Under the pieces are notes generated by a model. It did no database searches. It was not told the DNA's origin and saw only the letters and a list, made by a program, of their open reading frames with translations. A stretch of DNA of 64,000 nt from contig NZ_NEVL01000004.1 in assembly GCF_002261335.1 (NCBI RefSeq), positions 558,001 through 622,000 of the forward strand, read 5' to 3'. The position numbers were made by a program, and so were the translations under genes. The DNA comes from Bordetella genomosp. 1 (GTDB lineage: Bacteria > Pseudomonadota > Gammaproteobacteria > Burkholderiales > Burkholderiaceae_B). Shown in pieces: positions 9,383 through 18,042 of the stretch. Every line of letters starts with the position of its first letter. Positions within the stretch are counted from its first letter, which is position 1.

Positions 9383-9787
9383 GGCGCAGGCTGCGATAGC
9401 TGGGGACCCGCGCCTCATGCCGTCTGCCACCAGCCGCACCCGCTCGACGAGAAAGCCAGGACCATTCTCTTCGATACCTACTGGAAGGGCGGGTGGATCC
9501 CGGCGCCGCAGACCGATCCCGCCGATCTGGCCTACGCGCAGGCGCAGGGCATGATGTTCGCGCCGGTCACGCGCTCGCACGATGAATGCCTGTCGCAGCG
9601 GCTCGAATGCCGCGACCGCCTGCCCGCACGCACGGCCGGCCGCGCCTTCGTCGCCAGCCTGGCGTACGCAGGCGTGCTGCGCGCCGCCGACCTCGACCGC
9701 CCCGCGCGGGGCAAGAGCGACTGGCGCTGCGAAGACGGCTACTGCGCCGAGACGGCGGCCGCCTGGTTCGGCCCCTGGCTCGCCTGA
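9383..9787 (+). pseudogene. Remnant of an unknown gene, start lost
   Basis: One plus-strand frame is open from just after metI to a TGA at 9785-9787 and reads like real protein: DEKARTILFDTYWKGGWIPA, then TRSHDECLSQRLECRD, then a Cys-containing KSDWRCEDGYCAETAAAWFG end. There is no ATG or ribosome site before the conserved-looking part; the first ATG in frame is 9551. This fits the 3' part of a gene whose 5' end was lost after insertion or deletion next to metI. The original function is unknown. Confidence 0.45.
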
Positions 9788-10083
9788 CCGCTGCGTGGAC
9801 GCGGCGCGGCTACCGCGCCGGGGCGGCCCCACCGGTTGAGGGCGCAACCAATATGCTTTTGCCAAAAAGGGGCTCGAATCCCGACCGACTTGGGGGTACA
9901 GTAGCCCCGCAGGCAAGGCGCCCGGCTCTCGGGCCACGCGCATTGCGGAAGGTTGCCGGATCGTGATTCGCGGGGCAGCACGTCCCATCGCATGACCTGC
10001 TTTCGTTCCCGATGCCAGGGCGCTCCCGCTTGCGGATTGCAAGCCACAGAACAGAGCCAACCCCATTCGGAGACACACTGGCC

Positions 10084-10986
10084 ATGACCCGCAGCCCGAC
10101 GCACGACCCGCAAGACCGCGACATTCCCGTTTGCCTGGGGCCCCTGCCCCGCCTCGATCCCCCCTCCTTCGACATTCCGCACGGCGCCTGCGACACGCAC
10201 GCGCACGTGGTGGCCGACGGCCCCGGCTATCCGCTGGTCCCGACCCGCACCTACACGCCCCCGCCCGCCCCCGAATCCGCCTATCTGGCCATGCTCGATG
10301 CGCAGGGCATGACGCGCGGCGTGCTGGTGCAGATCAGCGTCTACGGCACCGACAACCGCTACATGCTGGAGGTGCTCCGGCGCAATCCGCAGCGGCTGCG
10401 CGGCGTCGGCGTGGTGGATCCCTCCGTGAGCGACGCCGAGCTGGAGGCCATGCACGCGGCCGGCGTGCGCGGCCTGCGCATCAACGTGCTGTTCGGCGGC
10501 GGCGTGGGCTTCGACGCGATGGAGACGCTGGCCAGCCGCATCGCCGGGCTGGGCTGGCACATGCAGTTTTTGATGGACGCGCGCCAGCTGCCGGAGCTGC
10601 TGCCGCGCATGCGCAAGCTGCCCGTGCCCGGCGTGATCGACCACATGGGCCATACGCCCGTATCGCAGGGCACGCACAGCGAAGGCTTCAAGGCCATGAC
10701 CCACCTGCTGCAGGACCACGGCTGGTGGGCCAAGCTGTCGGGTGCCTACCGCATCTCGGATCGCTTCGACGACTACGCCGACGTGACGCCGTGGGCGCGG
10801 GCGCTGATCGAGGCCGCCCCCGACCGGCTGGTGTGGGGCAGCGACTGGCCGCACGTGCACATCACGCAGATGCCCAACACCGGCAAGCTGCGCAATCAGC
10901 TGGCCGACTGGGCGCCCGACGCGCAGGTGCGCCGCCGCATCCTGGTCGACAACCCGCAACGCCTGTACGACTTCCCCGCCCTCTGA
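10084..10986 (+). CDS. Amidohydrolase family protein (dicarboxylate lactonase type)
   Basis: 300 aa TIM-barrel metal-dependent hydrolase (amidohydrolase-2 group, Pfam PF04909). The metal-binding DTHAHVV motif is at about 38-44, PVPGVIDHMGH lies in the middle, and LVWGSDWPHVH near 250-260 holds the last catalytic Asp. The pattern is closest to 2-pyrone-4,6-dicarboxylate lactonase and related ring-cleavage hydrolases. ATG 10084 is chosen over an upstream in-frame ATG at 10012 because a GGAGA lies about 13 nt before it and the conserved part begins soon after. The MFS gene 74 bp downstream probably supplies the substrate. Confidence 0.75.
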   Translation: MTRSPTHDPQDRDIPVCLGPLPRLDPPSFDIPHGACDTHAHVVADGPGYPLVPTRTYTPPPAPESAYLAMLDAQGMTRGVLVQISVYGTDNRYMLEVLRRNPQRLRGVGVVDPSVSDAELEAMHAAGVRGLRINVLFGGGVGFDAMETLASRIAGLGWHMQFLMDARQLPELLPRMRKLPVPGVIDHMGHTPVSQGTHSEGFKAMTHLLQDHGWWAKLSGAYRISDRFDDYADVTPWARALIEAAPDRLVWGSDWPHVHITQMPNTGKLRNQLADWAPDAQVRRRILVDNPQRLYDFPAL

Positions 10987-11060
10987 GCGGGCTCGGGCAT
11001 CCCTGAACGGCGCCCCGGCACGGCCGGCGCGCTTCGTTTCATCCATGACAGAGACAAACC

Positions 11061-12290
11061 ATGCAATGGTATAGAGAACTGAGTACCACCGAACGCCGCA
11101 CCTTCATCGGCGCCTTCGGTGGCTGGGCCATCGACGCCCTGGATTTCATGGTGTTCACCTTCGTCATCTCCACGCTCATCACGCTGTGGGGCATCGACAA
11201 GGGCCAGGCCGGCATGCTGGGCACCGTCACGCTGCTGTTCTCGGCGGTGGGCGGCTGGCTCGCGGGCATCCTGGCCGACCGCTACGGTCGCGTGCGCGTG
11301 CTGCAATACACGATCCTGTGGTTCTCGGTGTGCACGGTCGCCATCGGCTTCGCGCAGAACTTCGAACAGCTGTTCATCCTGCGCGCGCTGCAGGGCCTGG
11401 GCTTCGGCGGCGAATGGGCCGTGGGCTCGGTGCTGATGGGCGAGATCGTGCGCGCCGAACACCGCGGCAAGGCCGTGGGCACGGTGCAGAGCGGGTGGGC
11501 GGTGGGCTGGGGTGCGGCCGCCATTCTCTACACGCTGGCGTTTTCGGTGCTGCCGCCCGAATGGGCCTGGCGCAGCCTGTTCTGGATCGGCGTGCTGCCG
11601 GCCTTCCTGGTGCTGTACATCCGCAAGCACGTGCCCGAACCCGAGGTGTTCGAACGCACCCGCGCCGCGCAGGCCCAGTCGGCCCATCGCACGTCGTTCT
11701 GGGCCATCTTCTCGCCGGCGCTGCTCAAGACCACGGTGCTGACCTCGGTGCTGTGCACCGGCGTGCAGGGCGGCTACTACGCCATCACGACCTGGCTGCC
11801 CACGTTCCTGAAGACCGAACGCAACCTCTCGGTGCTGAACACCGGCGGCTACCTGCTGGTGATCATCCTGGGCTCGTTCGTGGGCTACATCGCCGGTGCC
11901 TACCTGGCCGACCGGCTCGGGCGGCGCGCCAACCTGCTGATCTTCTCGGTGCTCTCGGCCGGCAGCGTCTACCTGTACACGCAGGTGCCGCTGTCCAACG
12001 AGCAGATGCTGTTCATGGGCTTCCCGCTCGGCTTCGCGGCCTCGGGCATCTTCAGCGGCATCGGCGCCTACCTCACCGAGCTGTTCCCCTCGGCGGTGCG
12101 CGCCACCGGCCAGGGCTTCGCCTACAACTTCGGCCGCGGCATCGGCGCGCTGTTTCCCAGCCTGGTCGGCTTCCTGAGCCAGACCCACGGCCTGGCCTGG
12201 GCGATCGGTGCGTTCGCAACCGGCGCGTACGTGGTGGTGATCGTGACGGCGCTGGTGCTGCCGGAAACGAAGGGGCGGCAACTCAGCTGA
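11061..12290 (+). CDS. MFS transporter, aromatic/organic acid or sialate symporter type
   Basis: 409 aa with 12 predicted membrane helices. The MFS loop 2-3 motif is present as GILADRYGRVRVL (about 70-82) and its second copy as YLADRLGRRANLL. The start GAFGGWAIDALDFMVFTFV matches the sialate:H+/organic-acid symporter branches. It lies directly downstream of the amidohydrolase gene on the same strand, suggesting uptake of the carboxylate that the enzyme hydrolyses. The exact substrate cannot be read from sequence. Confidence 0.8.
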   Translation: MQWYRELSTTERRTFIGAFGGWAIDALDFMVFTFVISTLITLWGIDKGQAGMLGTVTLLFSAVGGWLAGILADRYGRVRVLQYTILWFSVCTVAIGFAQNFEQLFILRALQGLGFGGEWAVGSVLMGEIVRAEHRGKAVGTVQSGWAVGWGAAAILYTLAFSVLPPEWAWRSLFWIGVLPAFLVLYIRKHVPEPEVFERTRAAQAQSAHRTSFWAIFSPALLKTTVLTSVLCTGVQGGYYAITTWLPTFLKTERNLSVLNTGGYLLVIILGSFVGYIAGAYLADRLGRRANLLIFSVLSAGSVYLYTQVPLSNEQMLFMGFPLGFAASGIFSGIGAYLTELFPSAVRATGQGFAYNFGRGIGALFPSLVGFLSQTHGLAWAIGAFATGAYVVVIVTALVLPETKGRQLS

Positions 12291-12316
12291 GTTGAACGGC
12301 CGCCCGGGCGCGCGGC

Positions 12317-13153
12317 TCAGTCCGCGCCGCCCACCTCGATGCCGACGACCCGGCCCTCGGGCGGCAGCATGTCCTGCGCCAGGCGGGCCAGCGGCGTGCG
12401 CAGGTCCTCGGACAGCGCGGTCGAGCACAGCGCCATCGGCGCCTCGCCCGCGCGCGGCGGCGCGGCCAGTCCGTGTTGCTCGAGCTGCTGCGCCACGCGC
12501 TGCGCGATGGCGGCGGCGGTTTCGATGAGGCGCAGCCGATCGCCGAAGCGGCGCCGGATCGCGGGCATGAGCCAGGCGTAGTGCGTCGAGCCGAGCACCA
12601 GCGTGTCGGCGCCGGCGTCGACCATGGGCGTGAGGTACTGCGCGAGCAAGGTGTCGACCACGGCGCCGTCGGCCGCGCCCTGCTCGATCTGTTCGACCAG
12701 GCCATGACCCGGCTGGCAGATGAAGCGGCAGGCCTGCCCGTGCGCGGCCAGCAGTTGCTGCAGCTTGTCGCTGCGCAGCGTGGCGGCCGTGGCCAGCACG
12801 CCCACGACTTTGCTGGCCGAGGCCTGCACCGCCGGCTTGATGCCGGGCTCCACGCCGATGATGGGCACGGCCAGCCGCTCGCGCAGGTCGGCAATCGCGT
12901 GCGTGGTGGCCGTGTTGCAGGCCACCACCAGCGCCTTGGCACCTTGCTGCACCAGCCATTCGGCCAGGGCGAGGCTGCGGGCCCGGATGAAGGTGTCGGT
13001 CTTCTCGCCGTAGGGCGCGTAGCGCGAATCGGCGATGTAGATCAGCGCCTCGTGCGGCAGGCGCCGGCGGATCGCGCTCACCACCGACAGGCCGCCCAGG
13101 CCCGAATCGAATACGCCGACCGGGGCGGCGTCGCGGAGAGAGAGGTCTTGCAT
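12317..13153 (-). CDS. murI: Glutamate racemase with Ser in place of the second catalytic Cys
   Basis: 278 aa, normal length. MurI interconverts L- and D-glutamate for peptidoglycan. FDSGLGGLS (about 16-24) and VACNTATTHA (first catalytic Cys) are intact. The second active-site motif, usually GCTHYP, reads GSTHYAW here; the codon is TCG, and the reverse strand near 12585-12600 was read twice to confirm it. In characterised MurI both cysteines act as acid/base, so activity may be reduced, one-sided, or served by another residue. The start ATG 13153 is preferred over upstream in-frame starts because the family N-terminus begins there. It is convergent with the MFS gene. Confidence 0.85.
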   Translation of the reverse strand: MQDLSLRDAAPVGVFDSGLGGLSVVSAIRRRLPHEALIYIADSRYAPYGEKTDTFIRARSLALAEWLVQQGAKALVVACNTATTHAIADLRERLAVPIIGVEPGIKPAVQASASKVVGVLATAATLRSDKLQQLLAAHGQACRFICQPGHGLVEQIEQGAADGAVVDTLLAQYLTPMVDAGADTLVLGSTHYAWLMPAIRRRFGDRLRLIETAAAIAQRVAQQLEQHGLAAPPRAGEAPMALCSTALSEDLRTPLARLAQDMLPPEGRVVGIEVGGAD

Positions 13154-13251
13154 GATGGGGCGGCTTCGGCAGGCAAAAGGAGGCTGCGGCATTCTACTCC
13201 CGGCCGACGGGCCCGGCCCGCGGGATGCGGCAGGCCCGTGGCGGCGCGCGC

Positions 13252-13280
13252 TTGACGCAGGTAAAACGATCGTTTTACAT
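13252..13280 (+). promoter_or_regulatory. Sigma-70-type promoter of the tetR-MFS operon, leaderless
   Basis: TTGACG (13252-13257), a 17-bp spacer, then TTACAT (13275-13280). A start site about 7 nt after the -10 box falls on 13287, one base before the tetR ATG at 13288. The mRNA would therefore have no leader and no ribosome site, and none is seen. Confidence 0.7.
13261..13278. promoter_or_regulatory. Perfect 18-bp palindromic operator for the adjacent TetR-family regulator
   Basis: GTAAAACGATCGTTTTAC is a perfect inverted repeat filling the promoter spacer and overlapping the -10 box. A repressor bound here would block RNA polymerase, so the downstream regulator most likely represses its own operon. 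Confidence 0.8.
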
Positions 13281-13287
13281 TGGGCCC

Positions 13288-13812
13288 ATGGACACACACA
13301 GCCGCCTCCTCGCCGCCGCCGAGCAACTGTTCGATCGCCACGGCTTCACGCCGACCGGCATGGACCGCCTGGCGCAGGCCGCCGACATGTCGAGCCGCAC
13401 GCTCTACAAGCACGCCGGCAGCAAGAACGCGCTGATCGCAGACGTGCTGACCGCGCGCAACCAGCGTTTCATGACGCGCATCGAGGTGGATCGGGTGGAC
13501 GCGCTGTTCGCCGCGCTCGAAGCCTGGATGCGCAAGGAAGGCAGCCGCGGCTGCCTGTTGCTGCGCGCGCAGGGCGAGACGGGCGGCGACACCCCCGAGA
13601 TCGCGCGCGTCGTGGCGGCCTACAAGGCCGAGCTGGCGACGCGTATCCGCCAGATCGTCGCGCGCGAGCGCGGCACCGACGATCCGGCACTGGCCGAGCA
13701 GATGCTGGTGCTGTTCGAAGGCGCGACGGCGGCCGCGATGTATCGCGGCGTGGCGGCGGTGGCGGCGGCACGCGCCGCGGCCGCCGTGCTGATGGACCGG
13801 GCCGGCCGATGA
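13288..13812 (+). CDS. TetR-family transcriptional regulator
   Basis: 174 aa. The N-terminal helix-turn-helix is clear: LLAAAEQLFDRHGF, then GMDRLAQAADMSSRTLYKHA (about 27-46). The C-terminal ligand domain is short and Ala-rich (ATAAAMYRGVAAVAAARAA). The start at 13288 follows from the family N-terminus; it has no Shine-Dalgarno sequence, which agrees with a leaderless transcript. The stop overlaps the MFS start (ATGA), so it is co-translated with the transporter it likely regulates. The inducer is unknown. Confidence 0.9.
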   Translation: MDTHSRLLAAAEQLFDRHGFTPTGMDRLAQAADMSSRTLYKHAGSKNALIADVLTARNQRFMTRIEVDRVDALFAALEAWMRKEGSRGCLLLRAQGETGGDTPEIARVVAAYKAELATRIRQIVARERGTDDPALAEQMLVLFEGATAAAMYRGVAAVAAARAAAAVLMDRAGR

Positions 13813-14948
13813 GCGCTGGCTGGCGCCTGGGCGCCGTGGGCTTCGGCCTCATCGCGGTCTGCTACGGTCTGGCGCGCTTCGCGTTCGGCCTGTTCCTGCC
13901 CCGCATCAACGCGGACCTGCAGCTCTCGGCCTCGCTCGGCGCGCTGATGTCGGGCGGCGCGTTCCTGGGCTATTGCCTGGCGATCGGCGCCGGCGCGGCG
14001 CTCACCGAGCGCATGGGCCCGCGCTTCGTGGCCGTGGCCGCGGCCGGGGTGGCGGCCGCGGGCATGCTGGGCATCGCATTGGCGCCGGCGCCCGGGTGGC
14101 TCGCGGCCGCGGTGCTGCTGGCGGGCTCGAGCACCGGCCTGGCCTCGCCGCCACTGGCCGCGGCCGTCGCGCTCGCCGTGCCGGCGGGGCGGCAGGACGC
14201 GGTCAACACCCTGATCAATGCCGGCACCGGCGCGGGCGTGCTGCTGTCCGGCCCCGCCGCCCTGGCGCTGGGCAGCGACTGGCGCCTGGCCTTCGGCGGC
14301 TTCACCGCGCTCGCCGTGTTGGTTGCGCTGGCAACCTTCCGCGTCGTGCCGCGCGGCGGGCGCAGCGCGCATGCAGCCGTTGCCGCGCTCTGGCCGTTGA
14401 ATGGCGCGCTCAAGCGGCTGGTGGCCGCCGCCTTTCTCTGCGGCGCGTCGAGCACCGCGCTATGGTCGTTCGGCAGCCAGCTGGTGGCGCTGCGGCTGGA
14501 TTGGGGCGGCACCGGCGCGGGCCTGCTGTGGATGGTCATTGGCGCGGCCGGCATCGCGGGCGCAGGCGCGGGCCGGCTGATCGGCCGCGTGGGCATGGCG
14601 CGCGTGCACGTGGCCTTCCTGGCGGCCATGGCGGCCGGCATCGCGCTGGTGGGCCAGACCGGTGCCACGCCGGCCTGGACCCTGGCCGGCGCCGCGCTGT
14701 TCGGGGTGGCCTACATCATGCTCACCGGCGTCTATCTGGTGTGGGGCGTCGGCGCGCTGCCGCAACGGCCGGCGGCGGGCCTGATGGTGGGCTTTCTGGC
14801 ACTGGCGGTGGGCCAGACGGCGGGCGCGCCGCTGTTCGGCCTGCTGATGACGCGCCTGTCCGCCGGCCATGCGGCGGCGGCGTTCGCCGCCCTGGCCCTG
14901 GCCGCAGCCTGCGTGCGCACCGCGCCCGTGCGTCAGCGCTCGCTGTAG
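13809..14948 (+). CDS. MFS transporter, YbfB/YjiJ-like
   Basis: 379 aa with about 11-12 membrane helices, mostly Ala/Gly/Leu. The opening CYGLARFAFGLFLPRI is typical of the YbfB/YjiJ MFS branch. Coupled by a 4-nt overlap to the TetR gene, it is the probable target of that repressor. Substrate and direction are unknown; the TetR pairing suggests export of a toxic compound. Its 3' end overlaps the convergent tautomerase gene by 16 bp. Confidence 0.8.
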   Translation: MSAGWRLGAVGFGLIAVCYGLARFAFGLFLPRINADLQLSASLGALMSGGAFLGYCLAIGAGAALTERMGPRFVAVAAAGVAAAGMLGIALAPAPGWLAAAVLLAGSSTGLASPPLAAAVALAVPAGRQDAVNTLINAGTGAGVLLSGPAALALGSDWRLAFGGFTALAVLVALATFRVVPRGGRSAHAAVAALWPLNGALKRLVAAAFLCGASSTALWSFGSQLVALRLDWGGTGAGLLWMVIGAAGIAGAGAGRLIGRVGMARVHVAFLAAMAAGIALVGQTGATPAWTLAGAALFGVAYIMLTGVYLVWGVGALPQRPAAGLMVGFLALAVGQTAGAPLFGLLMTRLSAGHAAAAFAALALAAACVRTAPVRQRSL

Positions 14949-15118
14949 AGCACGCCGCCCTTGGCCTTGTTCTCGGGATCGGCCTCCACGATCGACACCA
15001 CCACGCGCTCGGCGGCGATGTCGAAGCTGTCGACCACGGCCTGGGTGATACGCTGCAGCAACAGCTTTTTCTGTTCGGGCGTACGGCCCTTGACGGCAAA
15101 CACGACGACTTCCGGCAT
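14933..15118 (-). CDS. 4-oxalocrotonate tautomerase family protein
   Basis: 61 aa, the canonical subunit size. The mature chain should begin with the catalytic Pro (MPEVVVFAVKGRTPEQKKLL), exposed by removal of Met. An AGGAGC precedes the ATG by about 7 nt, which fixes the start at 15118. The family converts 2-hydroxymuconate-like dienols to keto forms; several members have other tautomerase or dehalogenase activities, so the substrate is open. It is convergent with the MFS gene. Confidence 0.8.
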   Translation of the reverse strand: MPEVVVFAVKGRTPEQKKLLLQRITQAVVDSFDIAAERVVVSIVEADPENKAKGGVLYSER

Positions 15119-15311
15119 GACGATGCTCCTGGGAGACCGCGCGCGACACGCGCAACGAGATGCACGATTGTGTGGCGGCGGCGTGGCGCCGGCAAGTGCT
15201 GCGCAGCGCATGTCCTCATGCGGTTTCCGCCACGCGCGACCGCGTCGGGTTGTGCGCGCGGAGCCCCGCCATTAACATCCCGGCCACACCGGAAAACGAG
15301 GAGAGCGGCGC

Positions 15312-15557
15312 ATGTGGCGCAATCTGGGCTGGTCGTTCGCGAGCGTCATGGCGCTCATCTGCGGCGTGGCGAATGCCGTGCTGCACTGGTGGTTCGTCAT
15401 GAACGAGGCGATGTGGCCTTACATCATCTTCGAACTGATCCCCGGCGTGCTGGGCCTGCTGTTCGGCGTCTACGCCATCCACCGCAGCGGCAGCAAGGTG
15501 GCCTGGGTGGGCTTGCTGCTGGCCCTCTCGCCGCTGATCACCTGGCTCAGCCTCTGA
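15312..15557 (+). CDS. Small membrane protein
   Basis: 81 aa with two or three hydrophobic segments (about 7-27, 38-56 and 62-80). A strong GAGGAG ribosome site lies about 9 nt upstream of the ATG. No family is recognised. A role at the inner membrane is all that can be said. It is convergent with the deaminase gene 6 bp downstream. Confidence 0.65.
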   Translation: MWRNLGWSFASVMALICGVANAVLHWWFVMNEAMWPYIIFELIPGVLGLLFGVYAIHRSGSKVAWVGLLLALSPLITWLSL

Positions 15558-15563
15558 GCCGCC

Positions 15564-16046
15564 TCAGCCGGCGCGTGCGTGCAGGCGCGCATGCAGCGCG
15601 CGCACCTCGCCGGCCAGCTCGGGCGCCGGGCCGTCCACTGGCGTGCCCGGAATCACCTCCTGGATCGAGAGCGCCCGCACCGGGCCCGGCGCGATGCCCC
15701 ACTCCCCCAGCCACTCGCCGAGCTGGCGCGAGGAGGTGGCATAGACGATCCGCCCCAGCCCGACCCAGCCATGCGCGGCCGCGCACATCGGGCAATGCTC
15801 GCCCGAGGTATAGACGGTTGCGCGCGCACGCGCTTCGGGCGTCATGTGGGTGGCGGCCCAGCGCGCGATCGCAAACTCCGGATGCTGCGTGGCATCGCCG
15901 CCGCTCACGTGATTGAAGTCCTCGAACAGCACCTGGCCCGTGGCGTCCACCAGCAGCGATCCGAACGGCTCGTCGCCCGCCTCCAGGCCCGCGCGGGCCA
16001 GCGCCACGGCGTGGCGCAGGTGCTGCATATCGGTCTCGTCGATCAT
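15564..16046 (-). CDS. Nucleoside deaminase (cytidine deaminase-like zinc enzyme)
   Basis: 160 aa. The zinc site is formed by HPEFAI (about 56-61, with the proton-shuttle Glu) and GEHCPMCAAA (about 82-91). It belongs to the guanine deaminase/TadA-like branch of the CDA fold, in which PCxxC is usual; here the preceding Pro is replaced by His (EHCPMC). EPFGSLLVDATG near 26-37 is the expected substrate-binding strand. It acts in cytosolic purine or pterin deamination; the precise base cannot be assigned. Confidence 0.75.
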   Translation of the reverse strand: MIDETDMQHLRHAVALARAGLEAGDEPFGSLLVDATGQVLFEDFNHVSGGDATQHPEFAIARWAATHMTPEARARATVYTSGEHCPMCAAAHGWVGLGRIVYATSSRQLGEWLGEWGIAPGPVRALSIQEVIPGTPVDGPAPELAGEVRALHARLHARAG

Positions 16047-16202
16047 GATGGGGCGTCCTCCGGTGTGTCCGCCGATTCTTGCATGAATCCGCCGGGCTTG
16101 AGTCTCGCGTGCAATCCCAATACAACACGTGCACGTGGAACACGGAGAACGAATCAGTGCAATCGCCTCACGAGATCATCTGCACACTCACATCGCGCGC
16201 CT

Positions 16203-16814
16203 TCAGAACTCGAATGCCGACACGAAGGAATTGCCATAGCCTCTGTCCGGCCTGAATTGCTGGCACCAGTCCTCGTCGTTCTTGAGCCCGGGGCAGAACT
16301 TTTCGTACATATGGAGATCCGCGATGCGCCACGGCGAACTCGCGTCCTTGCGCTCGAGCGAATAGGCCACACGCTCTCCTTGCGCCTTGCGCTGCTTCTC
16401 CCGGTCTGTCATGCGATAGCCGGGCGTCGGCGGCGTGGCATTGCGCACCGTGGCCAGCACCAGCGCCTTGAGCTCCGTCTGCTTCACGACCTCGGTGATC
16501 TCACGCGACATGATCGTTTCGAAGCAACTGCCGACTAGCTGGCGGCGCTCGCTGAAGTCGGCGGTGAGCAGCTCGTTCATCTTTTCGAAAGCCTGCTTTT
16601 TCACCGCCTTGGTTTCCTGGCAGGTCCGGACCTTGAACTTGTCCATGCCATCGATGGCGGCCCACCACGACTCCACGGCAGCTTCGGGGGTGCTCGCCGA
16701 GGTCTGGACACTGGGCACGGCCGCCTGGATCCGTTGCCAGGGGCTCTCATCTTTCTCCTGGCATCCCGCCAGCATCAATACGGCTGCGACGGCAGCCATC
16801 GACATACGCTTCAC
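16203..16814 (-). CDS. Lipoprotein of unknown function
   Basis: 203 aa. AAGGAGG sits 6 nt before the GTG at 16814, which fixes that start. A short signal peptide ends in the lipobox LAGC (Cys at about 17). The mature part has several cysteines and a helical middle (VKKQAFEKMNELL). It ends with YEKFCPGLKNDEDWCQQF and may fold like small periplasmic NTF2-type or DUF4878-like proteins, but this is only a guess. The region just upstream is relatively AT-rich and divergent from the next gene. Confidence 0.65.
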   Translation of the reverse strand: MKRMSMAAVAAVLMLAGCQEKDESPWQRIQAAVPSVQTSASTPEAAVESWWAAIDGMDKFKVRTCQETKAVKKQAFEKMNELLTADFSERRQLVGSCFETIMSREITEVVKQTELKALVLATVRNATPPTPGYRMTDREKQRKAQGERVAYSLERKDASSPWRIADLHMYEKFCPGLKNDEDWCQQFRPDRGYGNSFVSAFEF

Positions 16815-16933
16815 GTTCACCCTCCTTATTGTTGAACGCGCGAGCGTAACATGTGGAAATATCGCTGTCCGAAACCTTAACAACTTCGCCGCTCGACGCG
16901 CCCGATTCACGGTAAAAAGTCCGCTGCCCATCG

Positions 16934-17509
16934 ATGAGCGACGCCGTGGAAAGCCAGCACCAGATCACCTATACCCTCAACGCGCGCGACTACGCCGCCA
17001 TGACGCGCGAACTGACGCGGCGGCCGCTGTGGCGCGGCGCCGTGATGCTGGGGATCATGCTGGTGGGCGTCTGGTGCCTGGTGGCCTATTCCACCGGCGT
17101 GTATGACCCGCTGTTGATCGCGCAGGGGATCCATCGGAGCGGCGCGCTGCCGTGGTTCCTGGGCGGGATGGGCGCGGCGGTGCTGCTGGCGGTCTCGAGC
17201 CACTGGTTCGCCTGGGCGATTTCGTTTCTCTACTATCGCCAGCTCGCGTCCGCCGATGCGGTGATCACACTGGGCCTGGCCGACGACGGGATCCACGCGA
17301 CCTCGAGCGTGGCGAACACCGATCTGCCGTGGGCCTCGGTCAAGCGCGTGGTGCGCACGCGGGAGCATGTGTTCCTGACGATCTCCAGGCGCGAGGCCCT
17401 GATCATGCCGCGCCGCGCCTTTGCGAGCGACGCGGCGTTCGAGGATGCCACGCACTATGCGCGCGAGCGCATGGCCGCCGCAAGCCAGCGCCTGGCGCCA
17501 GCCCTCTGA
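16934..17509 (+). CDS. YcxB-like membrane protein
   Basis: 191 aa. Two membrane helices (about 32-54 and 73-98) separate a short N-terminal strand region (QHQITYTLNARDY) from a C-terminal beta domain containing DLPWASVKRVVRTREHVFLT. This layout and the W-x-x-V/I-x-x-V-x-x-x-x-x-x-F/Y-x-x pattern match the YcxB-like family (Pfam PF14317). Function unknown. Confidence 0.65.
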   Translation: MSDAVESQHQITYTLNARDYAAMTRELTRRPLWRGAVMLGIMLVGVWCLVAYSTGVYDPLLIAQGIHRSGALPWFLGGMGAAVLLAVSSHWFAWAISFLYYRQLASADAVITLGLADDGIHATSSVANTDLPWASVKRVVRTREHVFLTISRREALIMPRRAFASDAAFEDATHYARERMAAASQRLAPAL

Positions 17510-17525
17510 GCAAGCGCGTCCGCGC

Positions 17526-17801
17526 CTACACCGCGACCGACACCCAGATCTCGGTGCCGTTGGGCAGCTGTTCGCGCGTGAGCGTATCGAAGCAGCAGCC
17601 CCAGCGCGGTTGGCCGGGCGCGCCGGGCAACACTTCCTGGTAGACCCGCAAGGGCGCGGACGCCTGCGAGCCGTCGGGCAGGCGCAGCTTGACGTTGTAG
17701 GTGCCCGGCCCGTTCAGTTCGCCCACCGCGTCGGCAGGCACCACGACCGAGCCGCGGCCGGGAATCTGGAAAGTCTCTGCGATGGTGAGCAGTTTGCGCA
17801 T
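17526..17801 (-). CDS. Small hypothetical protein, beta-rich
   Basis: 91 aa from ATG 17801, with GGAG 6 nt upstream. The sequence (MRKLLTIAETFQIPGRGSVV, then a GTYNVKLRLPDGSQ hairpin) suggests a small beta-barrel, and it contains a WGCCFD element. No family is recognised. The frame stays open upstream but that part is not protein-like. Confidence 0.5.
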   Translation of the reverse strand: MRKLLTIAETFQIPGRGSVVVPADAVGELNGPGTYNVKLRLPDGSQASAPLRVYQEVLPGAPGQPRWGCCFDTLTREQLPNGTEIWVSVAV

Positions 17802-18042
17802 GCGGCACTCCAGGTTGGCTGGCCCAAAGCGTTCACGCGACAGCGCGTGACGCGCGCGGGCCGCGCGGATGTCCCGCAACACTACCATTGTTCGGACCCG
17901 GCACGCGGCCCGGCGCGGCCGGTGCCTCTCCGGCAGCCGGCTCCATGACAGGCGCACGATCGCCCGCGGCCGCGATTGCAACCGTTGGCAATTCCGGTAG
18001 GCGATTCGGGAAACAGCCCCGATACTGGCGCTTCTTCCAGGA

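Noticed and set aside
9860-9890. tRNA T-arm-like sequence GGGGCTCGAATCCCGACC
   Set aside because: No acceptor stem, anticodon arm or pairing T-stem could be built on either strand; at best an old tRNA fragment.
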